Positions 15,038-23,816 of a stretch of DNA of 64,000 bases are shown here, in pieces. The stretch's first letter is position 1; each line of letters opens with the position of its first letter. The notes under the pieces were generated by a model. That model was not told the origin of the DNA. It saw only the letters and a program-made list of their open reading frames with translations, and did not search any database. Position numbers and translations under genes: made by a program. Origin of the DNA: JAFAGX01 sp035623335 (GTDB taxonomy: Bacteria > Acidobacteriota > Terriglobia > Terriglobales > Acidobacteriaceae); NCBI GenBank assembly GCA_035623335.1, contig DASPTQ010000126.1:1-64000 (forward strand), given 5' to 3'.

Positions 15038-16912
15038 CTACTCCACGGTTACCGACTTGGCCAGGTTGCGCGGTTGATCGACGTCGCAACCCCGGCGGAC
15101 GGCGATATGGTACGCCAGCAGTTGCAAGGGGACGATCTCGAGAATCGGCAGCAGCTCATCGGGCGCGGGCGGGATGTACAGGACATGATCCGCCTCGTGT
15201 TTGATTTCCTGGTCGCCTTCGGTCGCCAGGGCGATGACCTGGCCGGAGCGGGCCTTGACTTCCTTCAAATTGGACATGGTTTTCTCGTAGCGAAGCCGGG
15301 ATAGCTCATCGTTCTCATCGCGAGCCGCCAGGATCACCACGGGAAGATTTTCGTCGATGAGGGCGTTCGGTCCGTGCTTCATCTCCCCTGCCGGATAGCC
15401 TTCGGCGTGAATGTAGGAGATTTCCTTCAGCTTCAGCGCGCCTTCGAGTGCGATCGGATAGTGGATGCCGCGGCCGAGGAACAGGAAATCTTGGGCGCGA
15501 ACGTAGAGCTTGGCCAGCTCTTCCACTTGCTCGTCGCGAGTCAATAGGGTCTCCAGCTTCCCGGGTAGGTGGGTGAGTTCCTGTACCGCCTGCCGCGCCT
15601 GCTCCTCGCTGATGGTGCCGCGCATTTCCGCCAAGTAAAGCGCGAACAAGTAAAGCGCCGTAAGCTGAGCGGTGAAAGCCTTGGTCGAGGCCACTCCGAT
15701 TTCAGGGCCGGCGTGAGTATAGATGGTGCCCGCCGCCTCGCGGGTGATCATCGAACCGACCACGTTGCAGATCGCCAGCGTCCTTGATCCTTTGGCTTTG
15801 GCCTCGCGCTGGGCGGCGATCGTATCGGCGGTTTCCCCCGACTGGGAGATCAGCATGGTCAAAGTCTGCGGGCCAATGATGGGATCGCGGTAGCGCCACT
15901 CACTGGCGTAATCGACTTCCACGGGAACTCGTGCCAGGCGCTCGATCATGAATTTGCCCGCCTGGGCGGCATGCCAGCTGGTTCCGCAGGCTGCGATGTT
16001 GACTTTTTGGGCGGCCTTGAATTCCGCCTCGGTCACCTCCATTTGATCGAGGAAGATCTTACCCGTCTCCTGCGAGATGCGGCCGAGCGTGGTATCGCGG
16101 ACGGATCGGGGCTGCTCATAGATCTCTTTCAGCATGAAATGCTTGAACCCGCCCTTCTCGGCCATGATCGGGTCCCAGGTGACGTGTTGCACCTGGCGCT
16201 CGACCGGGTGCCCGTTGAAATCGCTGAGACGAACGCCGCCGGGGGTAATCACGGCCAAATCGCCATCCGCGAGAAAGAACAGGTCCCGGGTGTGGTAAAG
16301 AATGGCAGGCACGTCCGAGGCTACGAAATATTCATCTTTACCCAGACCAATCACGGCGGGAGGACCATTGCGCGCGGCCACAATCTTATTGGGCTCATCG
16401 ACAGCGATCACAGCCAGGGCATACACGCCGCTCAAATCTCGAACCGTTCTGCGGACCGCTTCTTCGAGCGGAGGTCGGGTCCCGTTGCTGGTCTTGAAAA
16501 GGTACTGCTCTACGAGATGAGCGATGATTTCCGTGTCGGTTTCGGTCGTGAAGCGATGGCCATTTTGGGTCAATTGCTTTTTGAGCGAGAGGTAGTTTTC
16601 GATGATCCCATTGTGGACCACGACCACGCGTCCGGTGCAATCACGATGCGGGTGTGCATTTTCTTCCGTGGGACGCCCGTGCGTGGCCCAGCGGGTGTGA
16701 CCGATGCCGTAGGTTCCATCGAGCGGGTTGAGGCGGATCGCCTCCTCGAGGTTGCGCAGCTTGCCTTCCGCGCGGCGAATTTCCAAGCCTTCGCCATTGC
16801 CGGAGACAGCGATGCCGGCCGAATCATAGCCGCGATACTCCAGCCGCCGCAGCCCATCCAGGATGACCGGCACCACGGATTTCTTCCCCACATATCCAAC
16901 AATCCCGCACAT
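15038..16912 (-). CDS. glmS: Glucosamine-6-phosphate synthase (isomerizing)
   Basis: Makes glucosamine-6-phosphate from fructose-6-phosphate and glutamine, the first step to UDP-GlcNAc for peptidoglycan. The 624 residues contain the N-terminal glutaminase (MCGIVGYVG with Cys as nucleophile after Met removal; GHTRWATHGRPTEENAHPH; NGIIENY), then two SIS sugar-isomerase domains (AACGTSWHAAQAGKFMIE, MLISQSGETADTIAAQREAK; FLFLGRGIHYPIALEGALKL KEISYIHAEGYPAGEMKHGP). The end DQPRNLAKSVTVE is the usual C-terminus. No glmS ribozyme-like structure was recognised upstream, as expected outside Gram-positive groups. Stands alone. Confidence 0.97.
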   Translation of the reverse strand: MCGIVGYVGKKSVVPVILDGLRRLEYRGYDSAGIAVSGNGEGLEIRRAEGKLRNLEEAIRLNPLDGTYGIGHTRWATHGRPTEENAHPHRDCTGRVVVVHNGIIENYLSLKKQLTQNGHRFTTETDTEIIAHLVEQYLFKTSNGTRPPLEEAVRRTVRDLSGVYALAVIAVDEPNKIVAARNGPPAVIGLGKDEYFVASDVPAILYHTRDLFFLADGDLAVITPGGVRLSDFNGHPVERQVQHVTWDPIMAEKGGFKHFMLKEIYEQPRSVRDTTLGRISQETGKIFLDQMEVTEAEFKAAQKVNIAACGTSWHAAQAGKFMIERLARVPVEVDYASEWRYRDPIIGPQTLTMLISQSGETADTIAAQREAKAKGSRTLAICNVVGSMITREAAGTIYTHAGPEIGVASTKAFTAQLTALYLFALYLAEMRGTISEEQARQAVQELTHLPGKLETLLTRDEQVEELAKLYVRAQDFLFLGRGIHYPIALEGALKLKEISYIHAEGYPAGEMKHGPNALIDENLPVVILAARDENDELSRLRYEKTMSNLKEVKARSGQVIALATEGDQEIKHEADHVLYIPPAPDELLPILEIVPLQLLAYHIAVRRGCDVDQPRNLAKSVTVE

Positions 16913-17059
16913 AACCGACTCCTACTGCCACTTGAGTTGCTTTGGGGGAAGAAGCGCTCCGTGGCTCTATGATTGCGAGTTCCTCGAGCCCGATCCGCAA
17001 AGCTTTCTCGCGCCATCCCGGGGACGGGCCAGGGAAACCATGCTTTTTGATGGTCTGAC

Positions 17060-17305
17060 CTAGTCCTCGAGCCTGTACCGGAAATCTTCCATGACAGGGT
17101 TGGTGAGGACCTCCCGAGCAATCCGAGCAATTTCCGTTTCCGCTTCCGCGCGGCTCAAGCCGGCATCGAGCGTAATGTCGAAATATTTGCCCTGCCGGAC
17201 TTCCTCGAGACCCTTATAGCCCATCTTCTTCAGGGCACCATGTATGGTCTTGCCTTGAGGATCGAGAACGCTCTTTTTCAGCGAAACGTAAACGTAAGCT
17301 TTCAT
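17060..17305 (-). CDS. purS: Phosphoribosylformylglycinamidine synthase subunit PurS
   Basis: Small subunit of the PurLQS complex that aminates FGAR in purine synthesis; a PurS dimer links the glutaminase and synthetase subunits. At 81 residues it has the typical size and motifs: MKAYVYVSLKKSVLDPQGKT IHGALKKMGY at the start and GKYFDITLD in the middle, ending with VLTNPVMEDFRYRLE. The purL and purQ genes that usually follow are not in the window (glmS lies downstream), so the subunit is encoded apart from its partners. ATG preceded by GGGGGCTCCCCC-like sequence. Confidence 0.9.
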   Translation of the reverse strand: MKAYVYVSLKKSVLDPQGKTIHGALKKMGYKGLEEVRQGKYFDITLDAGLSRAEAETEIARIAREVLTNPVMEDFRYRLED

Positions 17306-17719
17306 GGGGGAGCCCCCATATTATACGTCAGGGCCAAACTAAGGATAGGACGTATAGAAGCCACGTAAGTCGGATTGGCCGGCTGAGCTCAATCGGGCGG
17401 AAGGGGCCATGTCAGCTTGGCGAGAGAATCCTTGCCGGGCCTGTTGTACCTGCTTGCCAGCTTGTCCAACCCGCTGTCCCATAAAAATCAGTAGCTTACC
17501 GCGCTGACCGAGAGGTATTCCGCACAGCGGCAACTCGAATCAAAGTTTAGCGTGACGGGCCTAGTACCACCGAATAGTCCGAAGGGCCGGGAGGCAAATT
17601 TGAGCAATTTGCGATGTGCCAGTTACCTGCGGGCTAACCTCGACAATCGAAGAGCTAACGATAGATCGATGAACTGAGGAGTGACCGGGTGAAGGGTACG
17701 TTTCCCCGAGCCGCCGGCC
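17306..17719. other. Non-coding stretch between purS and the LytTR regulator
   Basis: About 410 bp. A 64-codon minus-strand frame at 17339-17533 (GQRVGQAGKQVQQARQGFSR) has a coiled-coil look but no recognisable family, no clear ribosome site and no partner. I do not call it a gene. Confidence 0.5.
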
Positions 17720-18499
17720 CTAAAGGCCGAATAACTCTCTGAGACGCTTGGTTTGAGTGCGGCTGACAGGAATCTCGGTTTGCTTTTTGTCGTCCATACG
17801 TAACTGATACGAGCTCTTGAACCAGGGGACGACTTCTTTGATGCGGTTGATGTTGACCAGGTAGGAGCGATGGGCGCGCCAGAACAGGTTGTTATCCAGG
17901 CTGTCCAGGAGTTCCTCGAGAGTGCGGCAATTCGACTGTCCCTCCATACCATTCGGACCGCTGGTCACGACCGTAATAACGCCGTCGTCAATCGAGGCAA
18001 AGCAGATGTCTTTTTGATTCACCAGGAACAATCGTCCGCCCGCCTTGAGCAAGACCTTCAAAGCCTGCGGTTTTTGTGATTCGAGCATTCGTACCAGAGT
18101 TTCAATCTTCTCCGCCGAGGGACTGTTGCCTTCGAATTTGGCACGGGCTTTCTCGACCGATTGGGCCACCCGCTTTTTGTCGAAAGGCTTGAGAAGATAG
18201 TCCACCGCGTTAACCTCAAACGCTTTCACCGCATATTGGTCAAAAGCAGTGGCGAAAACGATTTTGGGAAGAGGAACTTTGCGGTGGAGGAGTTTTTGGA
18301 TCACACCGAAGCCATCGAGGCCCGGCATCTGCACATCGAGGAAAACCAGATCAGGATTGTGTTCGCGGATCAGATCAATGGCTTCGACGCCGTTCTTTCC
18401 CTGCGCCACCACATCCACATCCCCAACGTCTTTGAGCAGGAAGGCGAGTTCATCGCGGGCGAGTTGCTCGTCGTCCACGATTACGGCCGATAAGGACAT
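17720..18499 (-). CDS. LytTR-family response regulator
   Basis: A 259-residue two-component regulator. Receiver domain at 1-120: AVIVDDEQLARDEL (acidic pocket), NPDLVFLDVQMPGLDG (phospho-Asp), KIVFATAFDQYAVKAFEV (switch Thr/Ala), YLLKPFDKKR (Lys). C-terminal LytTR DNA-binding domain at about 155-259: FLVNQKDICFASIDDG, WRAHRSYLVNINRIKEV, FSVSRTQ-like EIPVSRTQTKRLRELFG. The start is the ATG at 18499, which has AGGAGAAGGA directly upstream; the frame extends to 18553 without a ribosome site. No histidine kinase is adjacent, so it is an orphan or is paired with a distant LytS-type kinase. Confidence 0.92.
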   Translation of the reverse strand: MSLSAVIVDDEQLARDELAFLLKDVGDVDVVAQGKNGVEAIDLIREHNPDLVFLDVQMPGLDGFGVIQKLLHRKVPLPKIVFATAFDQYAVKAFEVNAVDYLLKPFDKKRVAQSVEKARAKFEGNSPSAEKIETLVRMLESQKPQALKVLLKAGGRLFLVNQKDICFASIDDGVITVVTSGPNGMEGQSNCRTLEELLDSLDNNLFWRAHRSYLVNINRIKEVVPWFKSSYQLRMDDKKQTEIPVSRTQTKRLRELFGL

Positions 18500-18723
18500 T
18501 CCTTCTCCTAGGAGCCACAAAGAAGTATAGCGACCCGATTTTGCCAGCGTCAATGCGATGCTGGCGGTCGGGACCTGGCGGTGGCCCGAGCGAACCCGGC
18601 GGTGTTGATACCGTCGAGCACATTTTCTCTAGCTTATTTCTTGCTGCCGATGGCTATTGTTTTCCATCCGGTAGCACTTTCCTCCGCCCTTGGAGTATCT
18701 TGAGCGTCTGCAGGGAGATCCGC

Positions 18724-19353
18724 ATGGCATGGTATCGTCCGTCGCTCACGCGGCGTGAAATCCTCGGAAATTTCCTAGGCTCGCTGGCAATCCTTTCCTC
18801 ATCCCGGGTCCTTGGCGCTGCGGAAGCCTCGGCGCCGCAGCATCGTCGGCCGACGCCGCCCAACGAAATCGGCCCTTTTTACAAAAAGAACGCGCCAAAG
18901 ACCGCAACGCTCCGAACCCCGGGTGACCCCGGCATGCCCTTGACCGTGCGAGGACAGTTGTTCAACACCCGTGGCGATGCGCCTCCGAATGCCGTGATCG
19001 AGGTTTGGCAGGCCGATCACCTGGGCCATTACGACCTCGACGGATACCGCTATCGGGCCCAGCTGCCGCTCGATCCTGCCGGCGGATATCAGTTCGATTC
19101 TGTGATCCCCGGCCACTATCCGGACCGGGTAGGCCAGCATATCCATTTCCTGGCACTCGCATCTGGCCATAAGCCCTTGGTTACGCAGTTGTACTTTGCC
19201 ACCGATCCGGTCTTTGATGGCGACCCGGACCACAATTTCGGGCGTGACCCGCTCCTCCGTAGCCGGGAGCTGGTGCGGCCGGTTGTGCTTACCGGCGATC
19301 CCCACGAGATGCAGGCGTTAGTCCACTTCGATCTTGTGCTGGAGCTTCTCTAA
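18724..19353 (+). CDS. Tat-exported intradiol ring-cleavage dioxygenase
   Basis: Predicted non-haem Fe(III) dioxygenase that opens catechol-type rings between the hydroxyls. The N-terminus LTRREILGNFLGSLAILSSS is a Tat-type signal, so the enzyme acts outside the cytoplasm. The protocatechuate 3,4-dioxygenase core starts at about residue 40 (RPTPPNEIGPFYKKNAP), has NAVIEVWQADHLGHYD, an early Tyr in DGYRYRAQ, then SVIPGHYPDRVGQHIHF giving the second Tyr and the two His iron ligands. The start at 18724 has GGGAG 7 bases upstream. 209 residues. Its TAA overlaps the ATG of the next gene (TAATG), implying coupling. Substrate unknown; secreted homologues are common in soil bacteria that meet plant phenolics. 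Confidence 0.85.
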   Translation: MAWYRPSLTRREILGNFLGSLAILSSSRVLGAAEASAPQHRRPTPPNEIGPFYKKNAPKTATLRTPGDPGMPLTVRGQLFNTRGDAPPNAVIEVWQADHLGHYDLDGYRYRAQLPLDPAGGYQFDSVIPGHYPDRVGQHIHFLALASGHKPLVTQLYFATDPVFDGDPDHNFGRDPLLRSRELVRPVVLTGDPHEMQALVHFDLVLELL

Positions 19354-20327
19354 TGCGGTCCATGCGATGGTTTTGCGCGCTGGTTTTGATCCTGCCCGCG
19401 CTGGGCGAAAATCTGAAGCTGGAGAGGACCATCACGGTCCCGCCGGATGCCGTCGTTCGCTTCACCGCGATTTCGCCCAAAGGAGACTGGATCGCAGGCG
19501 CTTGCCAGGACGGTCGTGTGCGCGTGTGGAGTTTTCCTTCAGGTGAACTGCGGCAGGCCTTCGATCTCGAGGATCAGCGAGTCACGAGCTTACGGTTCTC
19601 GGCGGATGGAGCCTGGCTTGCAGTCGGGGGTGATCGGGGTGGAGTTCGCATCTGGAACATCCCTTCGGGAAAGTTGAGACTACAGTTAAAGGGGGGGGAA
19701 CCGGTGGTCGCCTTGGCCATTTCGCCGGACAGAAGCTTGCTGGCGGCGGCGCGCAAAGATGAACCCGCACAGTTATGGGATCTTAGTACCGAGAGAGTGA
19801 TTACAGAGCTTCCCGCCAGATTTGCCGGCTCTTTGTCGCTTGATTTCTCTCCCGACGGCCAGTGGCTAGCCTGCGCGGATGCTGATACCCAAATCCGCAT
19901 TTATGAATCTCGCACCGGTGCCCTGCGTGCCACCACCAGCGATCTCTTGCTAGAAACCTTCGCGGTCGCATTTTCCGTCGACAGTAAATCTCTTTATGTC
20001 GGCGGAGCCGACAAGACTGTCTCCGTGATTGACGTGGCCGGCGGCAAAGTGGTTCGCACGTTCCCTCGGCAAACTTACGCGGTTTCGGAGTTCGCGCGTT
20101 CCGCGGACGGCAAGATTCTACTGGCCCTCTACTTTGATGAGACAGACACGGCAAAACCTGCACCGGTCGTGGCCTGGGATGTGGCTGCGGAGTCAGTCCA
20201 GGCGGAGGCTTCACCACCCCAAGTCACGCCCAATGGCGGCGGCTTCTTGGGCAACGGACGAGGGATCTTTACCAGCAGCGCGGGCGCCAAGTTGCAAGTG
20301 TGGTCGTTGCAGAACCGGGGAAGATAA
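19353..20327 (+). CDS. Secreted WD40-repeat protein
   Basis: A 324-residue protein with a short signal peptide (RWFCALVLILPALGE) and about seven WD40-like blades, with repeats such as GDWIAGACQDGRVRVWSFPS, GAWLAVGGDRGGVRIWNIPS, RSLLAAARKDEPAQLWDLST and GQWLACADADTQIRIYESRT. This forms a beta propeller that binds proteins or ligands; no catalytic residues are expected. Its ATG overlaps the stop of the dioxygenase gene by one base, so both are made together and may act as a pair in the periplasm. Partner identity is inference. Confidence 0.8.
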   Translation: MRSMRWFCALVLILPALGENLKLERTITVPPDAVVRFTAISPKGDWIAGACQDGRVRVWSFPSGELRQAFDLEDQRVTSLRFSADGAWLAVGGDRGGVRIWNIPSGKLRLQLKGGEPVVALAISPDRSLLAAARKDEPAQLWDLSTERVITELPARFAGSLSLDFSPDGQWLACADADTQIRIYESRTGALRATTSDLLLETFAVAFSVDSKSLYVGGADKTVSVIDVAGGKVVRTFPRQTYAVSEFARSADGKILLALYFDETDTAKPAPVVAWDVAAESVQAEASPPQVTPNGGGFLGNGRGIFTSSAGAKLQVWSLQNRGR

Positions 20328-20772
20328 TTCCCGATGTTCATGCCACAACCCGTCGGACAACGCCGTCCAACACGCTCATGGAGACGACATGGGGGCAGGA
20401 CCAGCCAGGCTCAATTCGAGACCCCTTGTGCGTTTATCGCACGCAAGAGTCGTCAAATTGTTCACTCATTACATTCTGCTCTTGCCAGATGGCAGGTTCC
20501 TGATATGATGCTGTGCTCGTTGCTACCGGTTTACTATGGCAACGAACGACGTTGAATGAGTTGGGGTTGATGTTCATTGCAGTGACAACTGGTGCCGTCA
20601 CGACAGGCTCTCGAGCTCTGCACCCAAGCTTTGGGCGGTGTGGAACAGATGGGCCTTTCTTGTTGAGCGCAGTTGTTCGGTCCATTGGTTCCACGTAAGT
20701 TTCGGCGATGTGAGGAAGCGTTTCGCGGGGACGTGGAACTCTAATCTCAGCAGAGGCGAAAGGAGTTTTTTT
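20328..20772. other. Spacer and probable long leader of the cold-shock gene
   Basis: 445 bp with no supported gene. Cold-shock genes often have long structured 5' leaders, and the part nearest the gene (about 20640-20772) probably belongs to one. No unambiguous promoter was picked. Confidence 0.4.
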
Positions 20773-20976
20773 GTGAGAGAGAAGGGCACAGTGAAGTGGT
20801 TCAATGGGGCCAAGGGCTATGGCTTTATCCAACGCTCCACCGGGGAGGACGTTTTCGTTCATTTTTCGGCGATCCAGGAAAATGGTTATCGTACGCTGAA
20901 TGAAGGTGAAACTGTGGAGTTTGACCTATTGAAGGGGCCTAAAGGGTTTCAGGCGGCAAACGTAGTCCGCGCATAA
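20773..20976 (+). CDS. csp: Cold-shock protein (CspA family)
   Basis: A 67-residue OB-fold RNA/DNA-binding protein acting as an RNA chaperone. RNP-1 is GYGFIQ and RNP-2 is VFVHFSAI, within GTVKWFNGAKGYGFIQRSTG and EDVFVHFSAIQENGYRTLNE. The start is a GTG at 20773 with AGGAG and a 7-base T-run spacing before it; the frame extends upstream to an ATG at 20638, but that extension is not family-like. A strong intrinsic terminator follows within 25 bp. Monocistronic. Confidence 0.93.
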   Translation: MREKGTVKWFNGAKGYGFIQRSTGEDVFVHFSAIQENGYRTLNEGETVEFDLLKGPKGFQAANVVRA

Positions 20977-20996
20977 ACCTCCGCCATACTTGCCAG

Positions 20997-21027
20997 CCCT
21001 CCTGGTATTGGCCAGGAGGGTTTCTTT
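20997..21027 (+). terminator. Intrinsic terminator of the cold-shock gene
   Basis: CCCTCCTGG and CCAGGAGGG are perfect 9-bp arms around TATTGG, followed by TTTCTTT. It ends 20 bp downstream of the csp stop codon. Confidence 0.92.
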
Positions 21028-21203
21028 ATCTGAGCGCGATGCGTGGTTTCAGCACCGAGTTCGGCGGTTGCGAACGCCAGATCATGGACTCTTGCTTGGT
21101 GAGCGATGATTACACCGGCACGGCTGCAGCGAATTTCCCGGAGCGGCTCTGCTTAGTGCGCGTCTCGAAGAGCGAGCGTTAGTTGTTATAATCGATCAGA
21201 TTC

Positions 21204-21280
21204 GGTGGGAGTAGCTCAACTGGCAGAGCACCGGACTGTGGCTCCGGACGTTGTGGGTTCGATTCCCATCTCCCACCCCA
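21204..21280 (+). tRNA. tRNA-His (anticodon GTG)
   Basis: The cloverleaf folds fully: acceptor GTGGGAG (21205-21211) pairs with CTCCCAC (21270-21276); D-arm GCTC/GAGC; anticodon arm CCGGA/TCCGG with loop CTGTGGC, anticodon GTG; T-arm GTGGG/CCCAT with loop TTCGATT. The extra G at 21204 opposite C73 (21277) is the identity feature of tRNA-His. CCA is encoded (21278-21280). TATAAT at 21187-21192 is a plausible -10. Its 3' half is the integration site for the tandem islands that follow, and copies recur downstream. Confidence 0.97.
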
Positions 21281-21281
21281 G
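21261..21281 (+). repeat. att core within tRNA-His (site a)
   Basis: The core GATTCCCATCTCCCACCCCA plus the following G forms the tRNA 3' end. The same sequence recurs as att-like copies at 29.5, 30.6, 35.3, 41.8 and 46.5 kb, and partly at 42.4 kb. Here it is followed by ATTCTAAAGCAGTTA and the 3' end of an integrase gene, the normal arrangement for a tRNA-targeting island. Confidence 0.85.
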
Positions 21282-21293
21282 ATTCTAAAGCAG

Positions 21294-22433
21294 TTAAATG
21301 GCCTTGTTACCCGTTGTTACCCGAGCAAAGACCCTCTCATGTGCAGTCCGCATATCGGACTGCATGGCCGTGCCGTAATGATCCATCGTCGTTGTCACAC
21401 TGGCATGGCGCATCATGCGCTGCTGAAGTCCCACCGGCAAGCCGAGTGAATCCAGCCAAGAGCGGAACGCATTGCGAAATGCGTGGGAGCTGACGTGGGG
21501 AATGCCAGCCTTCTTTGAAGCCGCATCGAGTGACTCCCAGATGTGCGTGTAGCAGATTGGTCGCCTTCCCAACTTCCACGGTGAGGCGAAGACCCAATCG
21601 TCGCTCTCCGAGAACTGAGAGACGGACTTCCACTGCCGGAGCACTTCCAGCAGTCCATCCGATACAGGCATTCTGCGGCGCGACGCTTCCGTCTTTACAT
21701 CATCCACGATTTGCGCGACCACTCCACGTTCGAGGTTGATCGATTTGCCAAGCCAATCGATGTCCTTCCACATCAGGCCGAGCACCTCGGAGATGCGCAA
21801 CCCGAGGCTTAACTGCACGGTGAACAGCGTCTGCAGCATCGGATCCAGGGCATCGAGCAGCAGCTGGAACTGCTCCGCCGACAGGTCCTTTACAGGCAAG
21901 CGGCGTTGTTCGCCAGGCTGGCGGCGCAGCCGGACTAGCTCCGAGGGATTGCGCGACGCGAGAGGGACGTGTTCCTTCTTCGCCGCGAAATCCTACAGGA
22001 CAGAGAGCAATCCACGAATATTGCGCTTGGTTTTGGTAGACAGTTTCAATCGACGAAGCCATTGCTCAAGCGGATCGGGCCTCAATTCGTTGATGGGTGT
22101 TGAGCCCCACTGCGGAATGAGGTGATTCTCGAAGTACGACTCATACCCCCTTCGTGTTGATGCTCTCTCCGGCATATCGGTTTTGCGGTACTCCTTGATT
22201 AACTCCGCGATGGTTGGAACGTGCTTCGCGGGTCGGTTGTACATGTTCAACAGATGGCGATTGGCCTGCTCGCATTCCCTGCGTGTAGGCCATTGCCGAA
22301 CCGTGCCAATAACCTTTGTCTTGCGCTCTCCGTCCTCCGTCCAGCGCAACGCCCAAAGGCCCCTAGTCTTGTACTGAACGATGTGCGCTCTCACTTTGGC
22401 TCCGTTTCCGAGCGCACGGGCAGCGGCGGACAT
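21294..22433 (-). pseudogene. int: Tyrosine recombinase (island integrase) with one in-frame amber codon
   Basis: Site-specific recombinase that would insert the island into tRNA-His. The N-terminal part (22433-21996) has an arm-binding segment and a SAM-like core-binding domain (TIAELIKEYRKTDMPERAST, LKLSTKTKRNIRGLLSVL). A TAG at 21993-21995 interrupts, then the same frame continues DFAAKKEHVPLASRNPSELV into a complete catalytic domain: LGLRISEVLGLMW (Arg), SHAFRNAFRSWLDS (His-x-x-Arg), MMRHASVTTTMDHYG (His and nucleophile Tyr). Only one base change separates TAG from a tyrosine codon, and all catalytic residues persist. Either recent inactivation, sequencing error or readthrough. Starts 43 bp inside the xis-like gene; ends 14 bp from the tRNA. 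Confidence 0.85.
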
Positions 22434-22600
22434 TGTGCCACAAGATGGCGGTCGAGGTCTTCAGCACGAAAGCGCCAGGTGCATCTCCGCGTTCCGCTGA
22501 GACGATAGGCGGGGAGCTGGCCTTTCTTGGCCCAACGAAGGACCACCCGAGTTGAAACCCGTAGGTAGCTGGCGGCCGCCTGGGCGGTCAGCCAGGTCAT
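22391..22600 (-). CDS. Excisionase-like helix-turn-helix protein
   Basis: A 69-residue MerR/excisionase-type DNA-binding protein: TWLTAQAAASYLRVSTRVVL RWAKKGQLPAYRLSGTRRCT WRFRAEDLDRHLVAQ, with the HTH at residues 2-30 and a short wing. Such proteins bend DNA to direct excision by an integrase. It overlaps the integrase start by 43 bp in the same direction, the standard xis-int order. Probably the excisionase of the first island; it could alternatively regulate int transcription. Confidence 0.75.
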   Translation of the reverse strand: MTWLTAQAAASYLRVSTRVVLRWAKKGQLPAYRLSGTRRCTWRFRAEDLDRHLVAQCPPLPVRSETEPK

Positions 22601-22785
22601 ATGGCCTCCGACCCTTGGAAAGGCCAGACGGGGCTAAAACAGATGCGCTGGTCAGTTTCCTGAGCGTCAAGTCGCGCAACGGCGCTCCTCGGTTGACCGT
22701 TGGCTCTCCTACTTGGAGAAGCGGTGGGTTCCGCGTTCGCCTGGGAGTGCGGGGCCGCCCTCAGCTCAGTTCGTTCTCCCCGCCC

Positions 22786-23178
22786 AGGAAACGTCCTAGT
22801 CCGCGGCAAACCAGTGCGCTGTTGCTCGGCCTCGTCCGCAACCCAAGTCCTTGGCAACAAAGTTTCTCGGCAACCCTGTGTGCTCTTTCTCCCGAGATCG
22901 CCCAAACTGCGGAATTAGCCAAACACTTCCGCTGCATGATGCAGCAGCACGATGCTTCCGCGTGGCTAACATGGCTCAAGGCGACTAGCCAGTCGCCTCT
23001 GCATCACTTCGTGGTGCACTTGCAGCGTGACGCGGCAGCGGTACAGGCTGCGCTTACCTTGCCCTGGAGCACAGGACCGGTAGAAGGACACATTCACCGA
23101 CTGAAGCTGATCAAACGCCAGATGTACCGGCGAGCCATTCTCGATCTGCTGCGGATTCGCGTACTGTACCCGGCTTGA
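22786..23178 (+). pseudogene. ISL3-type transposase, C-terminal remnant
   Basis: The translation PSPRQTSALLLGLVRNP, SATLCALSPEIAQTAELAKH FRCMMQQHD and especially TLPWSTGPVEGHIHRLKLIK RQMYRRAILDLLRIRVLY is the C-terminus of ISL3-family DDE transposases, including the last acidic residue (PVEGHIHRLK). The N-terminal two thirds and any terminal inverted repeats are missing, and upstream sequence is the xis region. A dead fragment, showing past insertion into the island. Confidence 0.8.
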
Positions 23179-23393
23179 TCGAGCCTGTGTGGTGCATGCG
23201 TGAAGGACTGAACCCCCTTCACCAAAAGGGCCCGAGCCCGTGATTGAGCAGTCGGTAGAGCATGGCGGTGACAGCCGCACTGTCTCCCAAGAGTTTGCCC
23301 CAGTTTTCCACGGGTCGGTGCCTAGCTTTCTTTGCACCGGAGACGAGGCAAAATATAAACGCCTTCACACTTACACGGGTAGTGCTTTGTCGT

Positions 23394-23816
23394 TCAATCT
23401 CTTTCTGGTGGGCCAGCGACACGGCTGCGCATATTCACGGAAATATATGTACGGCCTTGAATAACTTCGTGAATCGCTGCAATCATCTCCGAGCCAGCGG
23501 CGGTCTTTAAGACATATCCCGTTGCCCCAGAATTTAGAGCCTCCGTGACAAAGGCGGGGTCCGTCTGCATGGTGCAAAAGATAATTTTCGAAGATGTCCC
23601 CACCTCCCGAAGCTTGCGGGCAGCCTTGATTCCGTTCAAGACCGGCATTGAGATATCCAAGATGACAACGTCGGGATGGAGTCGCTGGACAGCTGTTATT
23701 ACCTGCTCGCCATCCTCCGCCGTGCCTACAACTTCAACATGAGGGTTGAGGAAGCTGCGTAATCCATCCGTGAACATGACATGGTCATCCCCCAGCAGAA
23801 CTCGTGGACGCTCCAT
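23394..23816 (-). CDS. Receiver-domain response regulator, lacking an output domain
   Basis: Receiver of NarL/FixJ type, 140 residues from an ATG at 23816 preceded by GAGGTAACA. PRVLLGDDHVMFTDGLRSFL gives the acidic pocket, HPDVVILDISMPVLNG the phospho-Asp, and ATGYVLKTAAGSEMI the conserved Lys. It stops shortly after the receiver (INVNMRSRV-type linker, then VAGPPERD), where full-length relatives continue into a LuxR-type HTH. It overlaps the end of the hybrid kinase gene by 32 bp, so it is the natural partner of that kinase. The missing output domain looks like truncation next to the transposase remnant, but a stand-alone receiver is possible. Confidence 0.82.
   Translation of the reverse strand: MERPRVLLGDDHVMFTDGLRSFLNPHVEVVGTAEDGEQVITAVQRLHPDVVILDISMPVLNGIKAARKLREVGTSSKIIFCTMQTDPAFVTEALNSGATGYVLKTAAGSEMIAAIHEVIQGRTYISVNMRSRVAGPPERD

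Noticed and set aside
15000..17060. A glmS ribozyme or riboswitch before glmS
   Set aside because: The upstream region is short and shows no conserved ribozyme core; glmS ribozymes are mostly confined to Gram-positive lineages.
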